A stretch of 64,000 nucleotides of DNA from positions 81,947 through 145,946 of the forward strand of contig NZ_RZTZ01000013.1 in the NCBI RefSeq assembly GCF_004005475.1, given 5' to 3'. The notes under the pieces were generated by a model. That model saw only the letters and a list, made by a program, of their open reading frames with translations, did not search any database and was not told where the DNA came from. The DNA is from Niallia taxi. Its GTDB lineage: Bacteria > Bacillota > Bacilli > Bacillales > Cytobacillaceae. The position numbers and the translations under genes were made by a program. Positions 52,260-61,475 of this stretch are shown here, piece by piece. The stretch's first letter is position 1, and every line of letters starts with the position of its first letter.

Positions 52260-53582
52260 TTAAACCGTTTTATGAACCGAATGTTGATTTAAATCGTCAC
52301 CGTAGCGCTCTTTTTCAATTTGCTGCAGTGTTTTTCCTCTTGTATTCGGGGCGAGGATAATGCCAATCACCATATGAATCGCAAGGAAAATAATCATAAC
52401 AATACCTGCAACCGTAAAACCTAATGTGTCCATTAATAATGGCAATATAAACGACCAGACAGCAATCCCTGTTCTGACGATAAAGTACATTAATCCTTGT
52501 GCGCTTGCACGATATTTTGTCGGGAAAAGCTCACTTGTCCATAATGCGTAAAAGGCTTGAGCACCTATACCTGCTGCTGCTCCCCACAGGATGACAAAGG
52601 CGATGAGTGTCGGCCATGTCATTGGCATGAAGGTGAGGATAAGCCACGCAACAAGTCCCATACCAGCTCCGATTCCAAATAAGGCCTTCCGGCTGACTTT
52701 ATCACCGAGCTTCATAAACAAGAAATACGTAGTTAAGACAGTAAACAACCAAAGGAATGCTTGCAGTAAGTTGGCTTGCCCTGTGCTTAACCCACCGACA
52801 TTTTCATAAATATATGGCATGAAATAACCCATTGCTCCTGCTGTTAAATTCCAGAATAAATAGATACCAATCAATAGCACTAACGCACTGCGATTTGCTT
52901 TTAATGTAAACAATTCTTTTAAGACATTCGTTTTTACTTTGCCTTGTAATGCTTCCGCCTTTTCCTTTTCCTGCTGTTCTTCCCAAATTTTTGACTCATC
53001 CAAGCCTCGGCGTATATACCATGTTACAAATGCAATGACTAGCAAGTGAAGGAATATAATTCTTGAACCAGCTAAGCCCATTGGGGCAAGTACTACAGCT
53101 AACACAAACGTTAATGTCGGACCGATAGACCAGGCCATTTGAGCTGTTCCAACATGTGCTGCCCGTTTGTCCTGTGGTGATTCCTCTGCAATATATGTCC
53201 ATGAAACAGGAACGCCTGCACCAACTGCCAAACCGGTAATAATCGTTCCGATAAGCAGCATCGGAAAATTGACAGATGCTGCTATAAGGGCAACACCAAT
53301 CATATAGACAAGCAAATCATAGCTGAAGATGAACTTTCGTCCAAATTTATCTGTTAATGGCCCGCCAATTAATGCGCCAATCGCAGCACCAAAAGCGTTT
53401 GCACTCAATGCACTTAAAAGTCCTACACCCATACTGTCAATATTTAAGTATGCCTGCCATAATGTTAAGCTGCTCGCTGCTGCGATGATGGAGCCTGCTT
53501 CGATATAGTTGGCCATTGCGACAGCAATCGTGGCTTTCCAGCCTGTGACATTTTTCGCCGCAAATTTCTTCGTTTTTGCCAT
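52260..53582 (-). CDS. MFS sugar transporter, probably for L-rhamnose
   Basis: 440 residues, 12 helices, of the sugar-porter-like group: GGPLTDKFGRKFIFSYDLLV, PVSWTYIAEESPQDKRAAHVG and ELFPTKYRASAQGLMYF (each a known loop motif). It lies between rhaM and the DeoR regulator in a cluster that has no ABC or RhaT transporter, so it is the likely rhamnose importer (inference from context). Confidence 0.85.
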   Translation of the reverse strand: MAKTKKFAAKNVTGWKATIAVAMANYIEAGSIIAAASSLTLWQAYLNIDSMGVGLLSALSANAFGAAIGALIGGPLTDKFGRKFIFSYDLLVYMIGVALIAASVNFPMLLIGTIITGLAVGAGVPVSWTYIAEESPQDKRAAHVGTAQMAWSIGPTLTFVLAVVLAPMGLAGSRIIFLHLLVIAFVTWYIRRGLDESKIWEEQQEKEKAEALQGKVKTNVLKELFTLKANRSALVLLIGIYLFWNLTAGAMGYFMPYIYENVGGLSTGQANLLQAFLWLFTVLTTYFLFMKLGDKVSRKALFGIGAGMGLVAWLILTFMPMTWPTLIAFVILWGAAAGIGAQAFYALWTSELFPTKYRASAQGLMYFIVRTGIAVWSFILPLLMDTLGFTVAGIVMIIFLAIHMVIGIILAPNTRGKTLQQIEKERYGDDLNQHSVHKTV

Positions 53583-53619
53583 TCTCTCTCTCTCCTTTAA
53601 CTTTTACGATTATAAGTGG

Positions 53620-53934
53620 TTAGTCCATATGAAAAACTTCTTTTAATGGAATAGTGACAGGACTGTTGTCTGCATTTGTTTCCATCAACGGCTCCATAAA
53701 TTCCCACCATTTTTGATTAATAGCTGTTGTGGGCATCTTGCTCCATTTATCTTCATCCTCTATTTCTACATAGCCGAACAATTTGCTTGTGTCTTGATCA
53801 AGGAAAATCGAATAATTGCTTGCTCCATGTTCGCGTAGAGCGTCTATGAGCTCTGGCCAAATTTCATTATGACGCTGCTCGTATTCAGCATGCTTATCTG
53901 GATTGACATTCATGATAAAACCTTTGCGAATCAT
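53620..53934 (-). CDS. rhaM: L-rhamnose mutarotase
   Basis: 104-residue enzyme that interconverts alpha and beta anomers of L-rhamnose. RKGFIMNVNPDKHAEYEQRH, HNEIWPELIDALREHGASNYSI in two parts, and KWWEFMEPLMET are typical, including the catalytic-region histidine. It lies between rhaA and the MFS transporter, with a cre-like site 18 bp before the start. Confidence 0.95.
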   Translation of the reverse strand: MIRKGFIMNVNPDKHAEYEQRHNEIWPELIDALREHGASNYSIFLDQDTSKLFGYVEIEDEDKWSKMPTTAINQKWWEFMEPLMETNADNSPVTIPLKEVFHMD

Positions 53935-53951
53935 CGTATTACCTCCTATTA

Positions 53952-53965
53952 TGTAAAGGTTTTCA
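53952..53965 (+). promoter_or_regulatory. cre-like CcpA site upstream of rhaM
   Basis: TGTAAAGGTTTTCA matches TGNAARCGNWWNCA with one mismatch in the central CG. Confidence 0.45.
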
Positions 53966-54004
53966 TTTTGTTGTTAGATTATATATATAGCAGTTTTTTT
54001 TATA

Positions 54005-54029
54005 AGCCCTTCCCCCTTAGGGGAAGGCA
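54005..54029 (-). terminator. GC-rich hairpin between rhaA and rhaM
   Basis: GCC(C)TTCCCC and GGGGAAGGC form a strong stem of about 9 bp just after the rhaA stop. No T-run follows on the minus strand, so it may be a processing or stability element. Confidence 0.55.
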
Positions 54030-54034
54030 TTTAA

Positions 54035-55288
54035 TTAGCGCTTTAACAATACTTCCTGTTCATAGGTTTTCACATTTTCCAGCCATGTTTCTCTAACAGG
54101 GACACCCATTTGTTCACAATAAAAATCCCAAACAGCGCCAAATGGATATGTTTTAAATTCCTCCATTAATGCTAATCTTTCGGTAAAATTACCTTCCTCT
54201 TGCAGCTGTTTTAATTTTGCATTCGGCAATAATAGCGCATGTAACAGAGCTTTAATCATATTTCGTGTACCAATTGTCCAAGCAGCAACCCGATTGATGC
54301 TAGCGTCAAAGAAATCAAGACCAATCAGCACTTTGTCTGTTGCATCATTGCGAACAATTTCCAGACCGATTTCTTTTAACTCATCATCAAGGATAACAAC
54401 ATGATCACTATCCCATCTTACTGGTCTAGAAACATGAAGAGCCAATTTATCTGAAAACAGCAGCATTGAGGATATTTTGTTTGATACGGTCTCTGTTGGA
54501 TGATAATGTCCTGTATCCATTAAACAAAGCTTATTGTTCTTTAAGCTGTACCCTAAATAAAATTCGTGGGAGCCGACAACATACGATTCTGAACCAATCC
54601 CAAACACTTTACTTTCCACTGCATCGAGATTATAGTGCTCATCGGTTTCTACTGCATAAATTTTATCGAGAGACTCCTTTAAACGAATACGTGGTGTGAG
54701 TCTGTCTGATGGAATGTCTTTATAGCCATCTGGAATCCATATATTTGTTAAAGCAGGTGTACCTAGTTCTTTGCCAAAGTATTCTGCGATTTTTCTGCTT
54801 TTAATGCAATGCTTGATCCAAAACTCGCGAATACTTTCGTCTGGATGGGAAAGTGTCAGTCCGTCCTCCGCTTTTGCGTGTGAAAATAATGTTGGGTTAA
54901 AGTCCAGACCTAAGCCATGCTGCTTTGCCCATGCTACCCAATTTTCAAAATGCTTTGGTTCAATTTCATCCCTTTCCACTACCTCACCATTCGTCTCTGC
55001 ATAAATTGCGTGTAAATTGACTCTATGCTTCCCAGGGATGAGAGATAACGCCATTTCCAAATCGCTGCGCAGTTGTTCTGGCGTTGTTGCTTTACCAGGA
55101 TAATTACCGGTAACATCAATACCCCCTGATAATTCACTCGGATTTGCTTCAAATCCGCCAATGTCATCCCCCTGCCAGCAATGGATGGAAATCGGGATTT
55201 GCTGCAATTTTTGTAAAGCTGCCTCCACGTCTACTCCCCATTGCTCATATTGTTTTTTTGCTGCTTCAAAGCTTTCTTTGACAGACAT
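54035..55288 (-). CDS. rhaA: L-rhamnose isomerase
   Basis: Converts L-rhamnose to L-rhamnulose. It has [12 protein letters not shown] near the N terminus, [11 protein letters not shown], the metal-site region [14 protein letters not shown], and DTGHYHPTE. The 417 residues are usual for RhaA. It is 12 bp downstream of rhaB. Confidence 0.95.
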   Translation of the reverse strand: MSVKESFEAAKKQYEQWGVDVEAALQKLQQIPISIHCWQGDDIGGFEANPSELSGGIDVTGNYPGKATTPEQLRSDLEMALSLIPGKHRVNLHAIYAETNGEVVERDEIEPKHFENWVAWAKQHGLGLDFNPTLFSHAKAEDGLTLSHPDESIREFWIKHCIKSRKIAEYFGKELGTPALTNIWIPDGYKDIPSDRLTPRIRLKESLDKIYAVETDEHYNLDAVESKVFGIGSESYVVGSHEFYLGYSLKNNKLCLMDTGHYHPTETVSNKISSMLLFSDKLALHVSRPVRWDSDHVVILDDELKEIGLEIVRNDATDKVLIGLDFFDASINRVAAWTIGTRNMIKALLHALLLPNAKLKQLQEEGNFTERLALMEEFKTYPFGAVWDFYCEQMGVPVRETWLENVKTYEQEVLLKR

Positions 55289-55300
55289 ATTTTAGCCTCC

Positions 55301-56713
55301 TCATATTGGTTGTGCTGCTTCGTATCCTTTCACATCAAAGGAATGTTTAATTAATTTCCTTGCTTCGTGTACATCCTTTATTTCACCTAATGCAATCAAT
55401 TGGGAAACGATATTCCCAACGGCTGTTGCTTCAACAGGGCCTGCAAACACTTGCTTTTTTGTTGCATCAGCAATCAGTTGGTTCAGCAGTTCATTTTGAC
55501 AGCCTCCGCCGATTATATTAATCTTTGTAAATTTCTTTTCGAAAATCTCTTCAATTTCATCAATAGCTGCAACATAGCATTCAACTAAACTGTCATAAAC
55601 ACATTTGGCAACCTCACCTGGAGTTACTGGAATTTCCTGATTAGTTTCTGCACAATAGTTCTGAATCGCAATAATCATGTTGTCTGGATTTAAGAAGCGG
55701 TCATCATTAACATTGACAATGGATTGAAAGTTTTTTGCTGCTTTTGCAAGCTCAACGAAATCTGCAAATGAGTATTCATTATCGTAGTTTCGCCGCACCT
55801 CCTGAATCATCCATAATCCCATAATGTTCTTCAAAAATCGGAAGCGGTAATCAATGCCGCCTTCATTCGTGAAGTTGTAATCCAATGCTTTTGTTACACA
55901 GATAGGAAATTTGTTTTCAACACCGATAAGTGACCATGTTCCGGAACTGATGTAAATCGTCTCATCATGCTCAGGTACAGAAATAACAGCTGAAGCAGTA
56001 TCATGTGTTGCTGGCAAAACTACTTTTAAGTTGAACCCGAATTCCTCAGCAAGCTCCTCTTTAACGTCACCTAAAATAGTGCCTGGCATCTTAATATCCT
56101 GGAACATTTCTGGCTTGATGGAAACAGCATCAAGCAGCTGCTTATCCCACTTTTTCGTAAACGCATTAACTAGCTGTGTCGATGTTGCATTCGTATATTC
56201 ATTCACTGCTTTTCCTGTCAGCAAATAGTGAAAGTAATCAGGTACCATTAAAAACTTGTCTGCTTTATCAAGGCTCTCTGGATTTGATTTCTTTAATGCG
56301 CAAAGCTGGTAAATCGTATTGAATTTTTGAAATTGAATTCCCGTTTCTAAATAAATTCTTTCCTTGATGATTTTCTGGAAAACTTCCTCCATCACACCAT
56401 CTGTTCTGTCATCCCTGTAAGAAACAGCCTCTGTCAACAAATTTCCATTTTCATCAAGGAGCACAAAGTCCACTGCCCATGTATCAATCCCGATACTTTC
56501 TGGCCTAACTTGTACGTCCTGGCATTTTTTTATCCCTTGCTTTATTTCGACAAACAGCTTATGTAAATCCCAACAATAATATTGTCCTTTTTTGACAATG
56601 CTGTTTGAAAAGCGGTGCAGTTCATCCAACACGAGTTTTCCTTCATGTATGGAACCGAGCATCAGCCGTCCACTTGAGGCTCCAATGTCAACAGCCAAAA
56701 CATATTTGTTCAT
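55301..56713 (-). CDS. rhaB: Rhamnulokinase
   Basis: FGGY carbohydrate kinase (470 residues) that phosphorylates L-rhamnulose at C1. AVDIGASSGRLMLGS gives the N-terminal phosphate loop, SIGIDTWAVDFVLLD the sugar site, TIYQLCALK and LPATHDTASAV the kinase core, and NIIGGGCQNELLNQ the C-terminal ATP motif. First of the rhaB-rhaA-rhaM group, with a cre site 26 bp upstream. Confidence 0.95.
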   Translation of the reverse strand: MNKYVLAVDIGASSGRLMLGSIHEGKLVLDELHRFSNSIVKKGQYYCWDLHKLFVEIKQGIKKCQDVQVRPESIGIDTWAVDFVLLDENGNLLTEAVSYRDDRTDGVMEEVFQKIIKERIYLETGIQFQKFNTIYQLCALKKSNPESLDKADKFLMVPDYFHYLLTGKAVNEYTNATSTQLVNAFTKKWDKQLLDAVSIKPEMFQDIKMPGTILGDVKEELAEEFGFNLKVVLPATHDTASAVISVPEHDETIYISSGTWSLIGVENKFPICVTKALDYNFTNEGGIDYRFRFLKNIMGLWMIQEVRRNYDNEYSFADFVELAKAAKNFQSIVNVNDDRFLNPDNMIIAIQNYCAETNQEIPVTPGEVAKCVYDSLVECYVAAIDEIEEIFEKKFTKINIIGGGCQNELLNQLIADATKKQVFAGPVEATAVGNIVSQLIALGEIKDVHEARKLIKHSFDVKGYEAAQPI

Positions 56714-56738
56714 TTTCTACCTCTCCTTGAGTTCCAAT

Positions 56739-56752
56739 TGAAAACGTTTCCT
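56739..56752 (+). promoter_or_regulatory. cre-like CcpA site upstream of rhaB
   Basis: TGAAAACGTTTCCT matches the cre consensus except at the last base. Confidence 0.55.
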
Positions 56753-56851
56753 AATCCTTATTCTAAAGAATGTAAACGCATAAAAAAATAACGTTATTTT
56801 TCTTATTTGTTGTCCTTAAATTCCTTAGCTCCTCCAAAAGACGCAAAAAAA

Positions 56852-56884
56852 AACTGGCAAAAATCGCTATTTTACCAGTTCTTT
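56852..56884 (-). terminator. Terminator of the AraC-type gene
   Basis: AACTGG-AAAAT pairs with ATTTTTGCCAGTT and is followed by nine Ts on the minus strand. It includes the stop codon region. Confidence 0.8.
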
Positions 56885-57832
56885 TCTTAATTCTTTCGGT
56901 GTTTTTTTATATTTTTCTTTGAAAATCCGATAAAAGTAGCTGATATTATCATAGCCCACTTCCTCCACAACTGTCCGTACAGAAAAGTCTGTTGTTTCTA
57001 ACAGTTCCTTTGCTTTCATTAAGCGTTTTTCCTGTATTAAATCCTTAAAAGTAAACCCAGTTGCCTTTTTTATGTTTTTACTTAAGCTTGAGCTTGATTG
57101 CAGCAAGTGCTGTGCAAGCTCCTGCAATGTTCCATTTCTATAATGCTCCTCAATATATTTCAATGATTCAACCACGATAAAATGTTGAGAGGAGGCGGAC
57201 TGATTTTTCGTTATTTTATCTGTATTTTTCACCAGCTCAATTAAGAGAAGCCCCATGTATAGCTTCATCTTTGATTCTGCCATAAGAGAGCCGTCTGTTT
57301 CTTCTTTGATAATTTTTTCGACTAGCTCCTGAATCTCTTCGACTTCTGACACGGAATAATATAAATATTGTCCATTTTGAGTATGATTGAACAAGCTGTT
57401 AATGAGAAATTCCGTAATGATGTTTTCACCATTTAAATATTGAAAAATAAATTGAAAAAAGAGCGGCTGGATGATGAAGTTGATTATCAGATCATCATCC
57501 CCACAAGCCTCTATTTCATGCTCAATATGCTGATTTAAAAAAAGCAGCTCGCCTTTTTTCAATGTGATAGAATCGTTATCCACCTTTTGCTTTAGTTTGC
57601 CTTTTACGACGTAATTTATTTCAATATAGTTATGCCTATGCTTCGGAAAGTCAATAAATCTAGTATGCTTCCTTACCGTTATCATTTTGTTTTTATCAAG
57701 AAATTTTTCACTTTCGATAATAAAGTGGCGCTGGCTCGTGTAAAGATCCTTCCTGACCTTTTTTTCCTGTGATAATATTTCAATTTCTTCCTCTGTCAGT
57801 TCCATCAACTGCTTTAAAAGGAGTGCGTCCAA
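56867..57832 (-). CDS. AraC-family regulator of the rhamnose cluster
   Basis: 321 residues: an N-terminal cupin (about 45-115, RHNYIEINYVVKG; LLFLNQHIEHEIEAC) and two AraC helix-turn-helix motifs at the C terminus (NGTLQELAQHLLQSSSSLS; FSVRTVVEEVGYDNISYFYR). It lies upstream of rhaB in the same orientation and probably activates the rha genes with rhamnose. The start is a TTG behind a run of Gs; the next in-frame ATG is at codon 11. Confidence 0.9.
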   Translation of the reverse strand: MDALLLKQLMELTEEEIEILSQEKKVRKDLYTSQRHFIIESEKFLDKNKMITVRKHTRFIDFPKHRHNYIEINYVVKGKLKQKVDNDSITLKKGELLFLNQHIEHEIEACGDDDLIINFIIQPLFFQFIFQYLNGENIITEFLINSLFNHTQNGQYLYYSVSEVEEIQELVEKIIKEETDGSLMAESKMKLYMGLLLIELVKNTDKITKNQSASSQHFIVVESLKYIEEHYRNGTLQELAQHLLQSSSSLSKNIKKATGFTFKDLIQEKRLMKAKELLETTDFSVRTVVEEVGYDNISYFYRIFKEKYKKTPKELRKELVK

Positions 57833-57909
57833 CTAAATCCCCCCCACTTCAAGACTAAGGTCTTCCTTTCTATCTTACTAACAATCTTAAAGATAAGGCA
57901 ACTAGAAAA

Positions 57910-57923
57910 TGAAAACGTTTTAT
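57910..57923 (+). promoter_or_regulatory. cre-like site upstream of the AraC gene
   Basis: TGAAAACGTTTTAT, 12 of 14 consensus positions, lies 78 bp upstream of the regulator start. Confidence 0.4.
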
Positions 57924-58046
57924 TATTTAAAACAGGAAGTGGTTAAAACTTTTTAAGTTGTGAGCTCTTATTAATATCTTTAATGAAGAATAGAGACTCA
58001 CTCCTAAAAATGAATAACCCTGAAATTTAGTAGAATTATAACAATA

Positions 58047-58078
58047 AAAAGACCAAGCAATACGCTTGGTCTTTTCTG
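58047..58078 (-). terminator. Terminator of the GGDEF-EAL gene
   Basis: AAAGACCAAGC and GCTTGGTCTTT form a perfect stem with a 5-nt loop and a T-run on each side. Confidence 0.85.
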
Positions 58079-58099
58079 ATTTGTTTATTCGCAAGTTGT

Positions 58100-60436
58100 T
58101 TAGGAAGCATTTTCAGATAGAAGTTTTTCACAATCCTCCACATTAAGTGGCCGGCTGAATAAATAGCCTTGTAGTTCATCACATTTCACTTCTGTGAGGA
58201 ATGCTTTTTGGTGTTCGTCCTCTACTCCTTCTGCAATAACCTTTACGTTTAATGCTTTTGACATCATGACAATCATGCGGACAATTGCCGTATCCTTTTC
58301 GCTTTTTTCCAATGATGTAATAAAGGAGCGATCAATTTTCAGCCTATCAATCTGGAACTTGCTTAAATAATGAAGCGAAGAATAACCTGTTCCGAAATCA
58401 TCAATAGCTATATTGAAGCCCATTTCTTTGAGACTAGCAAGCTTGGACATATTTTGTTCAATTGGCCCCATCGCAATGCTTTCCGTTATTTCCAATTCAA
58501 TATTTTTTGGATTTGCTCCGGTTTCATGGATGATTGCCTTTACCATATTAACAAAATTCTCTTGTTGGAATTGCAGGGAGGAGATATTTACTGCGATCCG
58601 TAAATCGGAGTACCCCTTTTCCTGCCAGCTAACAGATTGTCTGCAGGCTTCCCATAATATGCATTCGCCTATTGGTAAAATGAGGCCTGTTTCTTCTGCA
58701 ATCGGAATAAATTCACCAGGCGGCACTAAACCACTTCCAGGTCTTTCCCAGCGAACCAATGCCTCTACTCCGACAATCTCACCAGTATCTATGGAAATTT
58801 GCGGCTGGTAATGAAGGATGAATTCCTTTCGTTCAATACCTTTTCGAATTGAGCGTTCTAGCTCCATAATGGATTTCATACTCATATCACAATTGTATAT
58901 TTTAAAATGATCCTTGCCATTTTCTTTTACTTTGTACATGGCAGTATCTGCTTTCATCAACAGTGCATCCAAGTCACTGCCGTGATCAGGGTACATGGCG
59001 ATGCCTATACTTGGGGTAACATTTAATTCTACACCATTAATAATATAAGACTCTCTTGTTCTCCTAAGAATCGTTTTAGCTAGCTCTTCTATTTGGCAGA
59101 TGTCTGTATTCTCAATCAGCAGTGCATATTCATCACCGCCAATTCTAAAGACAACCCCATTTTGATTAATGCTTGATGCGAGCCTTTCCCCTACCTCTTT
59201 AAGAAGCAAGTCTCCATATGAATGGCCAAGACTATCATTAATATGTTTAAACCGGTCTAAATCCAAAAGCATAAAAGCAAGCTTTTTGCCTGGACTGTTG
59301 TTTTCCAATGCTTGAGAAAGCCGCTTCTCCATATAACGGCGATTTGGCAGTCCTGTAACAACATCGTGAAAAGCTAGGTACTCCATTGAATTGATTATCT
59401 CAACAAGCTTATCTGTCCTTTCCTTTACCTTTTGTTCCAGACCTTCATTCAGCTTATTCAAATCCTCGACTAACCGATCATTTTCGAGCAATGTAAAAAC
59501 CTGTCTTATTATCAGCAGGAGTATGCTTATGGATAAACCAAGAAAAACTGGGTGTTTATCATAAAGCAAATACGTAAAATACAGAGTTAACAGCAATACT
59601 CCAAAATACGGGATGATATGCTTAATGTAAATGTTCTCTGCTCTCATTCCCGCATGTGTCTGTAGCTCAACCGAAACGCTATCCTTCTGATAAATCCCTG
59701 ATAAACCAATAAGCAGGATGGACAAAATCCATAAAGGTTCATTGATGCTGCCGACTGAATAAGAATTAATCACTTTAAGGTAGGTGAAAATGGTATCTGC
59801 AATAATTTGGGTAAGCAGTCCTGTAACTAAAAGAAAAGTGGTTTGCTTTGACAAAACATGTTTCGAAGTATTAAAAAGGCTAATTACTCCAACAAGGACA
59901 ATAAGGTCTAATATTGGATAACTTAATTCAGTTATAGAAAAGCTTAAATCTTCATTATGACTAACCAATGGCCTTATTAAAAATATCCAGCTAAAGGTTG
60001 TCGCTGCTGACATAGCAATTAAAATGTCGAGTAAAAAGCGAATCGTCAAAAGGGAGCTTTTAATCTGATTAATTAAAACAAGTAAGGAGAAAAAGTAAAA
60101 CACATTTTGAACAATAAAAAACTTCTCAGCTAATTTACCAAAAATACTGTTGCCATCCAAAATAAATTGATTATAGCTCCACAGCAATGTACCGATCAGA
60201 TAGACCAGCACTCCGAAAGCAAGGAGGAGCCAAAAGTTTTTTGCTGCGTTTTTAGCTTTAAGGCCAGTTGATATAATCCAGTAAATAGATGCGCTGCACG
60301 CAAACAGTTGGAAGGTGACGCCACCCCAATCCAGTAGCTGCTGATTGCTGCTGAAGATGATATTCCAAAGGATATTTGCCATAATAAAAAAAACGATAAA
60401 GGAATAGGCAAACCTTTTTGTATTGAGACTGTACAT
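58100..60436 (-). CDS. Membrane GGDEF-EAL cyclic-di-GMP protein
   Basis: 778 residues. The first 320 form about nine transmembrane helices (a membrane sensor of unknown ligand), then a short coiled coil, a GGDEF domain (about 345-510) with FRIGGDEYALL, and an EAL domain (about 525-770). The EAL domain has VGVEALVRWERP, ELEITES, IDDFGTGYSSLHYL, KIDRSF, IAEGVE and QGYLFSRP, all residues for phosphodiesterase activity. GGDEY in place of GGDEF is a conservative change. It probably breaks down c-di-GMP, with GTP-dependent or residual cyclase activity. It lies 14 bp after a GNAT-like gene. Confidence 0.92.
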   Translation of the reverse strand: MYSLNTKRFAYSFIVFFIMANILWNIIFSSNQQLLDWGGVTFQLFACSASIYWIISTGLKAKNAAKNFWLLLAFGVLVYLIGTLLWSYNQFILDGNSIFGKLAEKFFIVQNVFYFFSLLVLINQIKSSLLTIRFLLDILIAMSAATTFSWIFLIRPLVSHNEDLSFSITELSYPILDLIVLVGVISLFNTSKHVLSKQTTFLLVTGLLTQIIADTIFTYLKVINSYSVGSINEPLWILSILLIGLSGIYQKDSVSVELQTHAGMRAENIYIKHIIPYFGVLLLTLYFTYLLYDKHPVFLGLSISILLLIIRQVFTLLENDRLVEDLNKLNEGLEQKVKERTDKLVEIINSMEYLAFHDVVTGLPNRRYMEKRLSQALENNSPGKKLAFMLLDLDRFKHINDSLGHSYGDLLLKEVGERLASSINQNGVVFRIGGDEYALLIENTDICQIEELAKTILRRTRESYIINGVELNVTPSIGIAMYPDHGSDLDALLMKADTAMYKVKENGKDHFKIYNCDMSMKSIMELERSIRKGIERKEFILHYQPQISIDTGEIVGVEALVRWERPGSGLVPPGEFIPIAEETGLILPIGECILWEACRQSVSWQEKGYSDLRIAVNISSLQFQQENFVNMVKAIIHETGANPKNIELEITESIAMGPIEQNMSKLASLKEMGFNIAIDDFGTGYSSLHYLSKFQIDRLKIDRSFITSLEKSEKDTAIVRMIVMMSKALNVKVIAEGVEDEHQKAFLTEVKCDELQGYLFSRPLNVEDCEKLLSENAS

Positions 60437-60450
60437 CTATTTCTCCATTC

Positions 60451-61017
60451 TTAATTTAATATCGGGTTTCTTATCGTATTTTTTGTTTGAATCAACCACG
60501 AAAAACTATCCTTGTTTTCATATATTCCTTGTGGATAAAGGATAGATGGTATAACATAGTCTCCTTTATAGTATATTTTTTCACTTACAGTTTCCAGTGG
60601 TATTTTATAAACGTTTTTAAGTGCCTTATAAAACAGTCTTTCAAGCAAAACAACACAATGCGTTATTTGGCGGGATTCTGAGTATTCTACAAACAGTGAT
60701 AACAGTCTTTCCAAATTCTTGCCGCGATGCTGCTTTAATATGGCCACCTTATCAATTTCGATAGCATGGTCTAAATTTAACGTTTTCAGCTTCTCAAGCT
60801 CGTAAAAGGGGAACACACTGTTTATGTTGTTAGCTGGGTCGAGGGAATATGGTTTAAATTCAATTGTTCCTACCTTTTGGTCCTTTGCATCAATAATTAA
60901 AAACCGATCTGCAGGAATTTCAGACATTTCAAATCCGTATCCCTTTTCAAGCCAACACTCCATCCAGATTTGATTAAACTCGTTAAGCAATGCAAATGAA
61001 TCAACTTTCATATACAC
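60451..61017 (-). CDS. GNAT-fold acyltransferase-like protein
   Basis: About 188 residues. The middle has the GNAT beta4-alpha3 region EIDKVAILKQHRGKNLERLLSLFVEYSE, with RGKN in the acyl-CoA pyrophosphate position, and ITHCVVLLERLFYKAL. It vaguely resembles the acyl-amino-acid synthase/autoinducer-synthase side of the GNAT fold rather than standard acetyltransferases. GTG at 61017 is preferred since GGGAGG lies 7 bp before it; an ATG two codons later (61011) is possible. It is in one operon with the c-di-GMP protein. Function unknown. Confidence 0.65.
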   Translation of the reverse strand: MYMKVDSFALLNEFNQIWMECWLEKGYGFEMSEIPADRFLIIDAKDQKVGTIEFKPYSLDPANNINSVFPFYELEKLKTLNLDHAIEIDKVAILKQHRGKNLERLLSLFVEYSESRQITHCVVLLERLFYKALKNVYKIPLETVSEKIYYKGDYVIPSILYPQGIYENKDSFSWLIQTKNTIRNPILN

Positions 61018-61131
61018 ATTACTACCTCCCAAAATATCAAGCTTTTTTATTTTTTAAGTACGTATGCAAGCTATATTATACTTATTTTTACCCATACTAG
61101 TATCAAAAACAGACAAAAAAATTCAACAAAA

Positions 61132-61145
61132 TGAAAACGATTTCC
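61132..61145 (+). promoter_or_regulatory. cre-like site upstream of the GNAT/c-di-GMP operon
   Basis: TGAAAACGATTTCC (followed by A) matches 12-13 of 14 cre positions, about 115 bp upstream of the operon. Confidence 0.4.
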
Positions 61146-61251
61146 AACTCATTCCACTTCTGTCATTTTAGTAGGTGATTTTTACCTGCTATTTAGAAAT
61201 ATTTAACTTTATTTGGATACGCAAAATTATTTATGAACTTTTTCTTTTATC

Positions 61252-61278
61252 GAAAAAAACTGCCATTTGGCAGTTTAA
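61252..61278 (-). terminator. Terminator after a gene remnant
   Basis: The minus-strand AAACTGCC and GGCAGTTT arms are followed by seven Ts. It lies 9-10 bp after the stop of the 37-codon remnant. Confidence 0.8.
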
Positions 61279-61286
61279 GTCGTCTT

Positions 61287-61400
61287 CTATTTAATTACTT
61301 TTCTAATACCAGCAAGCATTTTCAGCCATGCAAATAATGGCATTGTAACAAAAAATGCTGAAACTACTGCTGCACTTTTATTGTTAAAAATTGGTGTATG
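61287..61400 (-). pseudogene. 3' remnant of a membrane-protein gene
   Basis: A 37-codon open stretch bounded upstream by a stop codon has no start at its head. It reads like the C-terminal end of a membrane protein (one hydrophobic helix, AAVVSAFFVTMPLFAWLKML, then a basic tail) and is directly followed by an intrinsic terminator. I take it as the end of a deleted gene; the family is not recognised. Confidence 0.5.
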
Positions 61401-61430
61401 TTAAGACGCTTTGCTTTACCATAATTTTCA

Positions 61431-61472
61431 CAAATAATAAGAGGCTGCTTTTAGGCAGCCTCTTATTATTTG
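61431..61472 (-). terminator. Perfect 18-bp palindromic terminator of the LysM gene
   Basis: Arms of 18 bp with a 6-nt loop match exactly (core GAGGCTGC / GCAGCCTC, flanked by AAATAATAA / TTATTATTT). It starts 3 bp after the stop codon. Confidence 0.85.
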
Positions 61473-61475
61473 TGC

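Noticed and set aside
58413..58811. 132-codon plus-strand frame inside the EAL domain region
   Set aside because: Antisense shadow of a strongly conserved EAL domain.
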